Source: Leptolinea sp964397625
GTDB lineage: Bacteria > Chloroflexota > Anaerolineae > Anaerolineales > Anaerolineaceae
Length of the DNA: 64,000 bases
Direction of reading: 5' to 3'
Assembly: GCA_964397625.1 (NCBI GenBank)
Contig: CAYNJT010000004.1
Location: 31,149 to 95,148 of the forward strand
Shown here piece by piece: positions 25,606 through 35,016 of this stretch (positions within the stretch are counted from its first letter, which is position 1; each line of letters begins with the position of its first letter). The position numbers and the translations under genes were made by a program. The notes beneath the pieces were generated by a model. The model saw nothing but the letters and a program-made list of their open reading frames with translations, made no database searches and was not told the origin of the DNA.

Positions 25606-26822
25606 CTCTTTTCAAACCAGGCTGAAGCAGTGTTCATAATAGCCTGGGCGGCCTCCATTTTTGATTGTAGCCCTAATTCCTGAGAGGAGCCATCAGGGAA
25701 GAGAAGAACTACCCGATTGGTATCCACCTCAAAACCCGCATCTGAAGCGGAAATATCATTGGCCGCGATCAAATCCAGACGTTTCTGTTTCACCTTGCGC
25801 CAGGCATTCTCTACCAGGGATTCACTTTCGGCGGCAAACCCAATAACCCGGCGAGGGAAACCGCTTTGTTCACGTTTTCGGGCCACTTCTGCCAGAATGT
25901 CTGCCGTTTTCTCGAGGCGGATTACTGGCACACCGTCGTCCTTTTTGATCTTTTCATTGGATGGACGGAATGGTCGAAAATCTGCCACAGCTGCCGCCAT
26001 GATCAACAGGTCGGTTTGATCTATCGATTTAATAACTTCTTCCAGCATTTGCTGAGCGGTGTTCACCGTCACAAGTTTCGCGCCTGTGGGAGAAGGCAGG
26101 TTTCGAGCCGAACTGATCAACGTGACATCACATCCCATATCAAGGGCGGCTTGGGCCAGCGCATATCCCTGTTTCCCTGAGGAACGGTTGGTTATCACTC
26201 GCACCGGATCGATGGGCTCTGAAGTGCCGCCGGCTGTCACCACAACCTTGCGGCCGGCCATTTTCCCATTGCGGCTGAGGACAAAACGTGCCTGATTTAC
26301 TATTTCAACCGGTTCACTCATCCGGCCGGGGCCGACCAGCCCCGATGCCAGATGTCCGCTCTCGGGACCTACTATAACCGCTCCACGGTTTCGGAGTTTC
26401 TCCACATTTTCCTGGGTGATTGGTTGATTGTACATATCCGCGTCCATGGCTGGGGCCAGGATCAATGGAGCGGAGGAGGCCAGTACCGTAACCGAGAGAA
26501 GGTTATCTGCCAAACCCGTGGCCAATTTAGCCATGGTGTTCGCAGAAGCTGGCGCGATGATCACCAGGTCTGCCTTGTGACCGAGGGCGACATGCACCAC
26601 ATGTCCTTCGCCACCCCACAGGTCAGCTTCGGTGGAAGCTTTTCTTCCGGTGACGGATTGAAATGTCAGGGGAGAAACGAATTTACAGGCGGACTCAGTC
26701 AAAACAACATCGACAATCGCTCCCGCCTGAGTTAACTTCGATGCCAGATCAGCACCTTTATACGCGGCTATTGACCCGGTAATCCCGAGAATGACATGCT
26801 TGTCCTGCAATGGATTATTCAT
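25602..26822 (-). CDS. coaBC: Bifunctional phosphopantothenoylcysteine decarboxylase / phosphopantothenate-cysteine ligase
   Basis: Second and third steps of coenzyme A synthesis from phosphopantothenate. The N-terminal flavin-dependent CoaC domain (about 8-180) has GITGSIAAYKG, the active His region (GHVVHVALGHKAD) and PAMDADMY. The CoaB ligase domain (about 190-400) has VVVTAGGTSEPIDPVRVITNRSSGKQG for nucleotide binding, and AAAVADF and the Lys/Asn-rich region (LIAAND). The length of 406 matches the family. Its start overlaps the coaX stop by 8 bp and its stop overlaps the next start by 4 bp, so coaX, coaBC and the DUF3048 genes form one operon. Confidence 0.96.
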   Translation of the reverse strand: MNNPLQDKHVILGITGSIAAYKGADLASKLTQAGAIVDVVLTESACKFVSPLTFQSVTGRKASTEADLWGGEGHVVHVALGHKADLVIIAPASANTMAKLATGLADNLLSVTVLASSAPLILAPAMDADMYNQPITQENVEKLRNRGAVIVGPESGHLASGLVGPGRMSEPVEIVNQARFVLSRNGKMAGRKVVVTAGGTSEPIDPVRVITNRSSGKQGYALAQAALDMGCDVTLISSARNLPSPTGAKLVTVNTAQQMLEEVIKSIDQTDLLIMAAAVADFRPFRPSNEKIKKDDGVPVIRLEKTADILAEVARKREQSGFPRRVIGFAAESESLVENAWRKVKQKRLDLIAANDISASDAGFEVDTNRVVLLFPDGSSQELGLQSKMEAAQAIMNTASAWFEKS

Positions 26823-27588
26823 GTTTTTGGTTCATCTCCCAGATCATACGCAACCCATCCAGAGTAAGCCAGGGAGCGATGATCTGGATGGCTTTTGTCT
26901 CACTGGCCACGATCTCTGCCAGACCACCGGTGCCTATCACTTTCATGTCGTCTCCAAGGATTTTTCTGAAGCGGGCAACCATGCCTTCCACCATGCATAC
27001 ATAGCCGAATAACAGGCCGGATTGCATGGCATGAACTGTATTTTTTCCGATCACCGACGGAGGCCGCACCAGATCAACGCGCGGCAATTTGGATGTGCGC
27101 TGAAACAATGCGTCCGCAGAAATGCCAATTCCCGGGGCAATGGCTCCACCAAGGTAGTTTCCCTGTGTATCCAGTGCGTCAAACGTGGTGGCCGTACCAA
27201 AATCTACGATACAGGCCGGTCCACCGTATAACTTTTGAACGGCTGCCGCGTCAACCAGGCGGTCGGCACCCACTGAACCAGGATCATCCGTTAAGATGGA
27301 TACACCGATGTTAACAGAAGAGTCAATAATATATGGATCATGCTTTAAGTACTGGCGGCAAGCCTGAACAATCCGACCGGTAAGCGGTGGAACAACTGAG
27401 GCCATACAAACCGCCTGGATTTCCGCGGGTTTCACATCCGCGTGTTTTAGCAGACTGGCCAGCTGAATGCCATATTCATCAGCCATGCGATCATGATCGG
27501 TAGCCAGTCGCCATCGGCTTTCCAATATTTCACCATCAAAACAACCGATGGTGATGTTCGTGTTCCCTATGTCAATTGTTAGCAGCAT
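26815..27588 (-). CDS. coaX: Type III pantothenate kinase
   Basis: First step of CoA synthesis, phosphorylating pantothenate with ATP and a monovalent cation. 257 residues, the usual length. Motifs: DIGNTNITIG at 6-15 (ATP phosphate loop of the ASKHA fold), GADRLVDAAA near 105 (pantothenate site and catalytic Asp), and VDFGTATTFD near 130. The type III enzyme is not inhibited by CoA, in contrast to type I. ATG 27588 follows a TATAAT by six bases with no ribosome site, suggesting a leaderless message. It heads the operon with coaBC. Confidence 0.96.
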   Translation of the reverse strand: MLLTIDIGNTNITIGCFDGEILESRWRLATDHDRMADEYGIQLASLLKHADVKPAEIQAVCMASVVPPLTGRIVQACRQYLKHDPYIIDSSVNIGVSILTDDPGSVGADRLVDAAAVQKLYGGPACIVDFGTATTFDALDTQGNYLGGAIAPGIGISADALFQRTSKLPRVDLVRPPSVIGKNTVHAMQSGLLFGYVCMVEGMVARFRKILGDDMKVIGTGGLAEIVASETKAIQIIAPWLTLDGLRMIWEMNQKHE

Positions 27589-27600
27589 AAAAAAATTATA
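27589..27600 (-). promoter_or_regulatory. -10 element placed for a leaderless coaX transcript
   Basis: Minus-strand TATAAT (27600-27595) plus six Ts directly precede the ATG. The context GGTATAATTTTTTTATG is almost the same as that of the GlnE-like gene. No good -35 is seen. Confidence 0.5.
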
Positions 27601-27615
27601 CCGCAGCCATTCCTG

Positions 27616-29013
27616 TCAGTTTAAATCACGTTTAAACAACTCTTCCACCGGAGGAAGGAATAGGAATATCAGTAAAAGAAGGGAAGGATACATGTGCATC
27701 AATAACCGATCGTAAGACTGATTAATGTGGATCTGCAAGCCATGAGGTGTGATGACATAGATCAGGAAATATCCAATCCACTGGACGATCAAAAGCGCGG
27801 AAAGAGTCAGGATGGAGGTTTTATTCTGATTGTTGATCACAGGTCTTAAAGCCAGCCAGAGTAGGAGAAAAACCAGGGGTATAGGTGCTGACCATCCGCC
27901 AAATCCCTTGGGATACGCTTGCAGGGCATGGATCACTTCTCCATATCGTTGAAATGAGGTCAGCTGGGAGAACGCGCCAGAAAGGTTGCTTGTATCGACC
28001 ACATCGTTTACAGGCGCCAAAGTAAATTTGAAAAGCAGTACAACTGCCACTGGAAGTAACATGCCCACCACAAGACTGCCCATTCGCCGAAATGGTTTAC
28101 TCTTTCGGAACTCGAGGTACACAGCCAGAGAGGCAATAACAATATAAACCGCCAGGAACAATTGGCCTTCATTTTTCGTCCAGGCGGCCAGCCCGGCAAA
28201 AATCCCAGACAATATCAACCATCGGTTAGCCAGTTCATCATCCTGAAAGGCAAGGCATATACAAGCCACAGCCGAAAGCAGGCAGGTAGCCAGGGGAAGG
28301 TCGGCGAATTGAAGAGATCCAAAATAGATAACCCAGGGTGTGCTTAGGAAGAGTGCCCCGGACAGCCAGGCAATTTTCCTTTTACCAAGAGAAAAAAGAA
28401 CGCCGGTAAGTATTCCAGCCGAAGCAAAGGTGAATAGACCAGCGACGGCCGGTGGTATGCGCTGCGATTCTGTCCCGGCAGTGATCCACGAGCGGGCGAT
28501 GGTCAGGGGAACCAGCAGGGGATAATCCGCATGGAATACGGGGGGAACAAAGACAGATTGCCAATGTTCGCCGCCGCGGGCGAGCATGCGGGCTCGGACT
28601 GTCCAGATAGCCCAGGCATCATAACGTCCATGGGGGTTAGCATTCGTATAGTCACTAAAGGAAACCAACCCAATGATAACCACAAATAGGAAGCCAGCCG
28701 CGCATAACAGGTCAAGCCGAGACCATTTTCGTGGATCAGGTAAATTCTGGCGAATCAAGCCGCGTTTTTTCCACAGGAGAAAAGCCAGGCAGGCGATTAA
28801 CAACCATTCAATGATTACGTACCCGGGAAAAGAGGGATGGAAGACGATTGACCATAGAAAAAGCAAACAGGCGGTTATGCCAAAGCCCAACGGAATGCTG
28901 ATGGAAAAAAGGAACAGCCAGTTGATTTTTTGAGAGGGCAGGGTAATCCACACTGCCAATAGGAAACCAAGGAGCAGAGGAGGTAAAAGGGTGAGGTAAA
29001 CGAGGTAGCTCAT
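27616..29013 (-). CDS. Polytopic membrane protein, GT-C glycosyltransferase-like
   Basis: 465 residues and about 12 predicted membrane helices, with hardly any soluble part. The first large loop contains HGRYDAWAIWTVRARM, with an aspartate and an aromatic context reminiscent of GT-C mannosyl or arabinosyl transferases; this is a weak resemblance. Its start overlaps the stop of a small one-helix membrane protein gene (ATGA), so the two are probably made together. Located between coaX and the methionine genes, downstream of metH on the same strand. The substrate cannot be inferred. Confidence 0.62.
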   Translation of the reverse strand: MSYLVYLTLLPPLLLGFLLAVWITLPSQKINWLFLFSISIPLGFGITACLLFLWSIVFHPSFPGYVIIEWLLIACLAFLLWKKRGLIRQNLPDPRKWSRLDLLCAAGFLFVVIIGLVSFSDYTNANPHGRYDAWAIWTVRARMLARGGEHWQSVFVPPVFHADYPLLVPLTIARSWITAGTESQRIPPAVAGLFTFASAGILTGVLFSLGKRKIAWLSGALFLSTPWVIYFGSLQFADLPLATCLLSAVACICLAFQDDELANRWLILSGIFAGLAAWTKNEGQLFLAVYIVIASLAVYLEFRKSKPFRRMGSLVVGMLLPVAVVLLFKFTLAPVNDVVDTSNLSGAFSQLTSFQRYGEVIHALQAYPKGFGGWSAPIPLVFLLLWLALRPVINNQNKTSILTLSALLIVQWIGYFLIYVITPHGLQIHINQSYDRLLMHMYPSLLLLIFLFLPPVEELFKRDLN

Positions 29014-29471
29014 TTCTCCTGGCGCTCCATTAGAAAGATTTCATTGGAATATGTCTGGATTATCTTCAGTCCAAGTTGTTTTTGCACAGTTTCCATTTTT
29101 TGCGGATCACCGTTGTCACTGAAATTGCCCAGGATCAGGTCATGATCTGTGCCGCGTTCGAGTACAACCGGAGCGACTGTGTATTGCGCGAGCAGAAATT
29201 CCACTTCCTGGTCGCTGGAGCCATATTTATATCCCGGGATATCCCAATCAGCCACATAACCTATCGTTCCATATTCCGGCAGGATATTGCGGATTTTTCG
29301 CAATCGTTTATCCCAGGCAGTGACCATATCGTCGCCGGTTAATCCATCTGCGGCAGCCGCCGACAGTTGGTACCCTTGAAAGGATGAGTACAGGATCAAT
29401 CCGAAAATGGCGAGTAATAATCCAATGACTGTGTAACTATAGATTTTTCCCGATTTTTTTCTCAAGATCAC
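29010..29471 (-). CDS. Small one-helix membrane protein of unknown function
   Basis: 153 residues: a short basic N-terminus, one membrane helix (about 12-34), then a soluble domain of some 115 residues outside. I do not recognise a family. The outside part has regular alternating strands (GTIGYVADWDIPG, VAPVVLERG) and could be an alpha/beta fold. It starts with GTG overlapping the preceding stop (GTGA) and its own stop overlaps the GT-C-like gene by 4 bp. This tight double coupling argues for a partner or accessory role to that membrane protein. Confidence 0.6.
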   Translation of the reverse strand: MILRKKSGKIYSYTVIGLLLAIFGLILYSSFQGYQLSAAAADGLTGDDMVTAWDKRLRKIRNILPEYGTIGYVADWDIPGYKYGSSDQEVEFLLAQYTVAPVVLERGTDHDLILGNFSDNGDPQKMETVQKQLGLKIIQTYSNEIFLMERQEK

Positions 29472-31363
29472 ACCTTCTTATTTACTGCTTCCACAATTTC
29501 AGCTGCGTAATCATACCGGCCAAATGCAGGCATGATATATATTCCATGCGTAAAGGAGCGTAGTTCATCAGCCAACTCGATGGCAAATTTGACACCTTCC
29601 TCCCCACTTCTTTCGCCGGCTTTTCGCATTCTTTCTAGCACGCTTTCTGGAATGGAAATCCCGGGGACTTCCTGGTCAAGAAATGTGGCATGGCGGATGT
29701 TGGCCGGTGGAAGTATACCGGCCAGAATAGGGAGTTGCAACCCTCCCAGCTCTTCGGTAACCATTTTCAAAAACCTGCCAGCCAATTGAGGCTGAAAAAC
29801 TGGCTGGGTAAGGGCAAAATCCGCACCGGCTTTTATCTTTCGGGCGAGATTCTTGATCTCATCCTTTGGAGAATTGGGGTTTAGATTCAGAGCGCAGCCG
29901 ACAAAGAAACTGGTCGGTTGGCCAATTTCCGCCCCGGAATGATCCACACCTGTGTTAAAGCCCTGTTTGATCAATTTGACCAGACCGGAGGGCACAAGAT
30001 CATAATTATCCATCGCATCGGGGTAATCTCCAATGGATGTGGGGTCCCCCATGACCACAAAAACATTGCGGACTCCCAGCGCGTGAGCGGCCAGCAAGTC
30101 ACCCTGTACGCGGATCAGGTTGCGGCCGCGGGTGGGAAAGTGCAGAACCGTCTCAATACCGACACGCTGTTGGATAAGGCTGCAAACCGCCCAGGGACTC
30201 ATTCGCATGCGTGCCATGGGGCTGTCAGCCACGTTAATCGCGTCTGCCCCGGCTTCTGAAAGCAGGCTGGCTCCGGCCAGAATTTTTTGCGTACCAAGTC
30301 CGCGGGGTGGATCCATTTCGACCGCGGTGACAAATTTCCCCGAAATGATTTTTTTTGCAAATTCCGTGGGTTCCTGCGCGTCGCTTTGAGCAGGGTTTCG
30401 ATCGTCCACTTTTTCCTGTGGCGCCGGTTCGGCAGGTTCAAGGAATGGTGTCGTAGTAAGTGCTTTTGCCATAGCCGCGATATGTTCCGGTGTAGTGCCA
30501 CAGCAACCCCCGATGATACGCGCGCCATTTTTGTAGAAGGCCAAAGCGCATTCCCCAAAATATTCCGGAGCCGCGGGATACATAATGCGGCCTTCCACAC
30601 GTTCCGGCCAACCGGCGTTGGGCATGGCGGAAAATACTCCATCCGGAACGGCAGCACGCATTTCCCGGAGGATGCGTAAAATCTGCACCGGGCCGATGGA
30701 ACAATTCACACCAATGACGTCCGCGCCGCTATCGGAAAGGGAACGAGCGACTTTCGCAGGCGCGTCGCCCATCAATGTTCTGTCGTCGGGTGTGAAGGTC
30801 ATTGACGCGATCACGGGGATGGCGAAACTTAAAGAGCGGGCAACCTTGACCGCTTCACAGGCTTCCTGCAGGTCGGTCATGGTTTCGATCAAGATTAGAT
30901 CAACACCAGCCGTTAGTAATGCCATGATCTGTTCTTCAAACGCTCTTCTGGCTTCCTCAGGTTTGACTCTTCCGTAAGGAGGCAGACGAACACCCAGTGG
31001 GCCAACATCACCGGCGATAAGTATGTTTTTGAATGAGCCTACCACTACCCGGTGAGCCAGATCAACCCCGGCCGTATTGATCTCATTAACCCTGTTGGAT
31101 AATCCATAACGCGCCAGTTTATACCGGTTGGCACCAAATGTGTTTGTCTGGATGATCTGAGAACCGGCATCAATATAGGCACGATGGATTTCTCCCACCA
31201 GAGCTGGATCGCGGAGATTCAATTCATCAAAACACTCATCTGTGGCAATACCACGCTGGTGCAGCACAGTACCCATCGCGCCATCGGATAATAAAGGCGC
31301 GGTTAGCTGAGTTATCTGTTCCCGGGTAAGTCTTCCGCCGGACTCAGAAATTGGTGATCCCAT
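29468..31363 (-). CDS. Homocysteine S-methyltransferase / methylenetetrahydrofolate reductase fusion (YitJ-like)
   Basis: 631 residues with two enzyme domains. The first (about 17-310) is a homocysteine methyltransferase barrel with LLSDGAMGT at the start and the zinc cysteines in GVNCS and GGCCGTTP. The second (about 335-630) is MTHFR with the catalytic Glu region (TAVEMDPPRG), GDPTSIGDYP and HFPTRGRNL, for making 5-methyl-tetrahydrofolate. It begins 8 bp after the metH stop, so the enzyme making methyl-folate and the enzyme using it are adjacent. The methyl donor of its first domain may be S-methylmethionine, as in B. subtilis YitJ-type proteins, or it may support another thiol (inference). 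Confidence 0.92.
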   Translation of the reverse strand: MGSPISESGGRLTREQITQLTAPLLSDGAMGTVLHQRGIATDECFDELNLRDPALVGEIHRAYIDAGSQIIQTNTFGANRYKLARYGLSNRVNEINTAGVDLAHRVVVGSFKNILIAGDVGPLGVRLPPYGRVKPEEARRAFEEQIMALLTAGVDLILIETMTDLQEACEAVKVARSLSFAIPVIASMTFTPDDRTLMGDAPAKVARSLSDSGADVIGVNCSIGPVQILRILREMRAAVPDGVFSAMPNAGWPERVEGRIMYPAAPEYFGECALAFYKNGARIIGGCCGTTPEHIAAMAKALTTTPFLEPAEPAPQEKVDDRNPAQSDAQEPTEFAKKIISGKFVTAVEMDPPRGLGTQKILAGASLLSEAGADAINVADSPMARMRMSPWAVCSLIQQRVGIETVLHFPTRGRNLIRVQGDLLAAHALGVRNVFVVMGDPTSIGDYPDAMDNYDLVPSGLVKLIKQGFNTGVDHSGAEIGQPTSFFVGCALNLNPNSPKDEIKNLARKIKAGADFALTQPVFQPQLAGRFLKMVTEELGGLQLPILAGILPPANIRHATFLDQEVPGISIPESVLERMRKAGERSGEEGVKFAIELADELRSFTHGIYIMPAFGRYDYAAEIVEAVNKKV

Positions 31364-31371
31364 TGATCCAT

Positions 31372-34300
31372 TTACTCTTTCATCAACTGGTCAATGCGGC
31401 TTTCACCAATGTTGTAATATTTCGCCCGCGGATGGTGCAAAATGATGGCCGCGGTGGATTGTTCAGGGACCAGCTGGTAAGCCGAGGTCAAACTCATGCC
31501 AAGCTCCTGTTCAACGGGCAAGAGGGAGAACACTTTAGCGTGATCAGCGAGTTCCGGGATGGCTGGATAACCCCAGGAATAGCGTTTCCCCTGGTCAGGC
31601 TCCAAACCCAACTCTCGACGGACATGGCGGTGCAGGTATTCCGCGGCAGCTTCGGCCATTTGAACAGCCAATCCATGGGTGAAATAGGCTTCGCTGTATG
31701 CGGTTGCCTGTTGCAGGCGGTCAAAGCGGTCAGTGGCTTCCTGCCCGACTGTCACAACCTGGAAAGCGACGACATCCATTCTGCCGCTTTCGACCGGAGC
31801 GAAGTAATCTGCGAGGCACAGGTTCTCACCGGCAGACTGGCGCGGGAAACTCATGCGCATAAGTTCCATCGGTTTATCTTTACGGATAGATGCCGGTTGG
31901 TAGATGATCAGGTCATTACCATCTGCCTGGCACGGCCAGTAACCATACATTCCCTGTGGTTGCAGCCAGTTTTCTTTTTCGGCAGATTTGATCATCATCA
32001 ACAAGCGTTCTTCGTATTCTGCCTGCAGTTTTTTCCAATCGTCACCGTGAGCGTTTTTCGCGCCCCAGGAAAGCCTGAATAACTCATTCTTTGATAAACA
32101 CTGGTAGACAGCCTCCAACGGCATCTTCTTGACCAGCCGCGGACCGTATTCATCCACCCGCGGGATGTACTCCGCCGGTGGTATGGAAGAACCACGTTCA
32201 CCAACAGGGTTTACACTTTTGCTTTCTTTTACCAGTCCAAGTTCATAATTGGCTTCCTGCCTTATCTTATCCAGTAAAGCGGGTTTTTCGTCTGGATTAA
32301 CCAGCGCGTCCATCGTAGCCAGGCCTTCAAAGGCATCCTTGCAATAAAAAACACCCGGTTTGAAAAACTCATTCTCTTCGGTCATTAGAATGCGCCGGCC
32401 GAAGCGTTCATTAATTGCCGCTCCACCAATCAACACAGGGAATTCCAGCTTCCGGCGGTTTAATTCGTTCACAATAAGCGGCATTTGTTTGCTGGTGCTT
32501 ACCAGCAGGGCGCTCAAACCAATGGCATCCGCCTTCAATTCAACCGCTTTTGAAATGATCGTTTCCGCGGGAACCTGTTTCCCCAAGTCATGCACGGTAT
32601 AGCCGTTGTTTGAAAGTATGGTTTTTACCAGATTTTTGCCAATATCATGCACATCCCCGTAGACTGTGGCAAGTACCAGTGTTCCCTTTCCAGCGCCTTC
32701 CTTGCGTTCCAGGAATTGTTCGAGATAAGCCACCGATTTCTTCATCACCTCGGCAGATTGAAGCACAAAGGGCAGAATGAGTTCACCGGCGCCAAATTTG
32801 TCGCCCACGTCCTTCATGGCAGGTAACAGAATGGTGTTGAGTATTTCGACAGCTCGTTCCGACCGGCTTTTACCGCCGTCCTCGGCAAGAAGGTCGTCCA
32901 AATCGGCTTCCACGCCGTCTTTCACGCGGTGCAGAATTTTCCAGTGGATGCGTTCTGCGGCGGACATGCCTTCCATTGGCGATATTTGAGCATGCGCGTT
33001 TTGGGATATTTCTCCGGTTTTTTCAAAGTATTCGATAAGTCGCTGAAGGGCGTCTGGCCGGCGGTTGAAGATCAAATCGTTGGCCAGTTCTCTTTCGACC
33101 TCAGGGATGTCGGAGTAAGGTGTAATTTGTGCCGGATTGACAATAGCCATATCCAGCCCTGCTTGAACGGAGTGATAAAGCATAGTGCTGTTGATCACCG
33201 CGCGGGCAGCTGGTTTTAACCCGAAACTGACGTTGCTTACTCCCAATGAGGTCAACACGCCGGGGAGTTCTTTCTTTATCTGCCGAATGCCTTCCAGTGT
33301 TTCCATGGCAGATTGATTAAATTCAGGATCACCGGTTGCCAGTGTGAAGGTCAGATCGTCAAATACCAGGTCACCTGGACGCAGACCGTGGTCGTTCACA
33401 GCAATGTCGTAAATCCTCCGTGCGATTTCCAACTTTCGGGCGGCGGTTTTTGCCATTCCCTGTTCGTCGATGGTTAACACGATAACCGCCGCGTTATATT
33501 TTTTGGCCAATGAGAAAATTTTGTCCGCTTTGGCGCGACCGGATTCCAGATTGGTGGAATTGATCAGGCTGCGACCGGGGGCCGTTTTCAGGGCGACTTC
33601 AAGTACATCCGGTTCAGTCGAATCGAATATAAAAGGCACTTTGACGACCGGGGCCAGCGCTTTGATAATATTGAACATTAGAGTGGATTCATCTGTCCGC
33701 TCGGTAAGGGCCACACAGAGATCCAGCCCATGGGCCCCAGAATCGATCTGTTCACGGGCGATGGTGATCATGGAATCGTAGTCTTCCGCCATGAGCACCT
33801 GTTTGAATTTGCGGCTGCCTTGGGAATTGAGACGCTCGCCGATCAGAAAAGGCGCCGGTTCCTGCTGCATGAAAGAACTCTGCACCGCAGACGCCAACCT
33901 TGGACCGGTATTCGCTTTACGTTCCTGCGGTTGTATGTTATTTACAGATTCGACCAGCTTTTTCAAATGGGAGGGAGTGGTACCGCAACAGCCTCCCACT
34001 ACGTTGACGCCGTATTTCGTGGCAAATTCGGTAAGTGTTTGAGCGAACGGTTCGGGTTCCAGCGGATAAACCGCCTGTCCATCGATATTCAGCGGCAAAC
34101 CGGCATTGGGAATACAGGAAACTGGCAGACTGGTCTGCTCGGTTAACATGCGGATCGGTTCGCGCATGAAATCCGGTCCAGTGGAACAGTTCAATCCAAT
34201 AACATCGATGGGCAGACCCTCCAGAATGGCATCCACCGCGTTGATATCCGTACCCAGTAACATCCTACCGGTGGTGTCCAGGGTAACTTGCGCCTGAATA

Positions 34301-34890
34301 GGCAGCCTGGCGCCGGTTTCATCAAATGCGCGTTCAATACCCAGTATGGCAGCTTTAACTTCGAGAATATCCTGCGATGTTTCAATCAGCAGTAGATCCA
34401 CACCGCCTTTGATCAATCCCACTGCCTGTTCACGGAAGATATCTGTCAGTTCATCAAATGAAATATTGGAAAGTTCGGGGTCGTTCATGGATGGGAGTTT
34501 TCCGGTTGGCCCCATAGAACCGGCAACCAGGCGCGGCCTTTCTGGTGAGCTGTATTCGTCCGCGAGTTTACGCGCAAGCTCCGCTGCCTTCTGATTAATC
34601 TCTCCGATACGGTCCTGTAATCCGTATTCCGTCATCGTCAGACGGTTGGAACGGAAGGTGCAGGTCTCAATCACATCCACACCGGCTTCGAGGAAGGAAC
34701 GGTGAACTTTTTCAACCGCCTGTGGGTAGCTTATGACCAGAAAGTCATTGCATCCATTGGTGCGGTCCCCACCAAAATGTTTCGGAGTAAGGTTTTGGAC
34801 CTGAAGATTCGTTCCCATGGCGCCGTCAAATACGACAATCTTATTTTCTACGAGGTCAAGGTATTTCCGATTGGTGTATTTCTGTGCCAT
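31372..34890 (-). CDS. metH: Cobalamin-dependent methionine synthase
   Basis: Transfers the methyl group of methyl-tetrahydrofolate to homocysteine through cobalamin. 1172 residues with all four modules: homocysteine barrel (about 10-310; zinc ligands C235, C301, C302 in LNCSTG and GGCCGTTP), pterin-binding barrel (345-610), B12 cap and Rossmann domains (640-870; DVHDIGKN with cobalt ligand H748), and the SAM-dependent reactivation domain (930-1172). AAGGAG 6-11 bases upstream of the ATG fixes the start. No cobalamin or SAM riboswitch structure is visible in the 126-bp upstream gap. Full length, so B12 must be imported or made. Confidence 0.97.
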   Translation of the reverse strand: MAQKYTNRKYLDLVENKIVVFDGAMGTNLQVQNLTPKHFGGDRTNGCNDFLVISYPQAVEKVHRSFLEAGVDVIETCTFRSNRLTMTEYGLQDRIGEINQKAAELARKLADEYSSPERPRLVAGSMGPTGKLPSMNDPELSNISFDELTDIFREQAVGLIKGGVDLLLIETSQDILEVKAAILGIERAFDETGARLPIQAQVTLDTTGRMLLGTDINAVDAILEGLPIDVIGLNCSTGPDFMREPIRMLTEQTSLPVSCIPNAGLPLNIDGQAVYPLEPEPFAQTLTEFATKYGVNVVGGCCGTTPSHLKKLVESVNNIQPQERKANTGPRLASAVQSSFMQQEPAPFLIGERLNSQGSRKFKQVLMAEDYDSMITIAREQIDSGAHGLDLCVALTERTDESTLMFNIIKALAPVVKVPFIFDSTEPDVLEVALKTAPGRSLINSTNLESGRAKADKIFSLAKKYNAAVIVLTIDEQGMAKTAARKLEIARRIYDIAVNDHGLRPGDLVFDDLTFTLATGDPEFNQSAMETLEGIRQIKKELPGVLTSLGVSNVSFGLKPAARAVINSTMLYHSVQAGLDMAIVNPAQITPYSDIPEVERELANDLIFNRRPDALQRLIEYFEKTGEISQNAHAQISPMEGMSAAERIHWKILHRVKDGVEADLDDLLAEDGGKSRSERAVEILNTILLPAMKDVGDKFGAGELILPFVLQSAEVMKKSVAYLEQFLERKEGAGKGTLVLATVYGDVHDIGKNLVKTILSNNGYTVHDLGKQVPAETIISKAVELKADAIGLSALLVSTSKQMPLIVNELNRRKLEFPVLIGGAAINERFGRRILMTEENEFFKPGVFYCKDAFEGLATMDALVNPDEKPALLDKIRQEANYELGLVKESKSVNPVGERGSSIPPAEYIPRVDEYGPRLVKKMPLEAVYQCLSKNELFRLSWGAKNAHGDDWKKLQAEYEERLLMMIKSAEKENWLQPQGMYGYWPCQADGNDLIIYQPASIRKDKPMELMRMSFPRQSAGENLCLADYFAPVESGRMDVVAFQVVTVGQEATDRFDRLQQATAYSEAYFTHGLAVQMAEAAAEYLHRHVRRELGLEPDQGKRYSWGYPAIPELADHAKVFSLLPVEQELGMSLTSAYQLVPEQSTAAIILHHPRAKYYNIGESRIDQLMKE

Positions 34891-34917
34891 GAATACTCCT
34901 TATGTGCGCGGACAGGT

Positions 34918-34942
34918 TAAAAATCACCGGCTTAAGGTGATT
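34918..34942 (-). terminator. Hairpin between the GGDEF gene and metH
   Basis: On the minus strand a 7-bp stem (AATCACC 34942-34936 with GGTGATT 34928-34922), loop TTAAGCC, ends in five Ts. It most simply ends the GGDEF transcript; it could also attenuate metH. Confidence 0.5.
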
Positions 34943-35016
34943 ATCCCATCCCTTATCCTTGAATTATGTGGGTCAGCAATTAATACTGACAGAATAGTTT
35001 ATCGATATTACCACAA

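Noticed and set aside
31351..32082. Long open frame (243 codons) on the plus strand opposite metH
   Set aside because: It lies entirely antisense to a well-supported methionine synthase, has no recognisable domain and no ribosome site.
34890..35016. Possible SAM or cobalamin riboswitch upstream of metH
   Set aside because: Only one short hairpin (34918-34942) is visible in 126 bp. There is no B12-box or SAM-box core, and the hairpin is explained as a terminator of the upstream gene.
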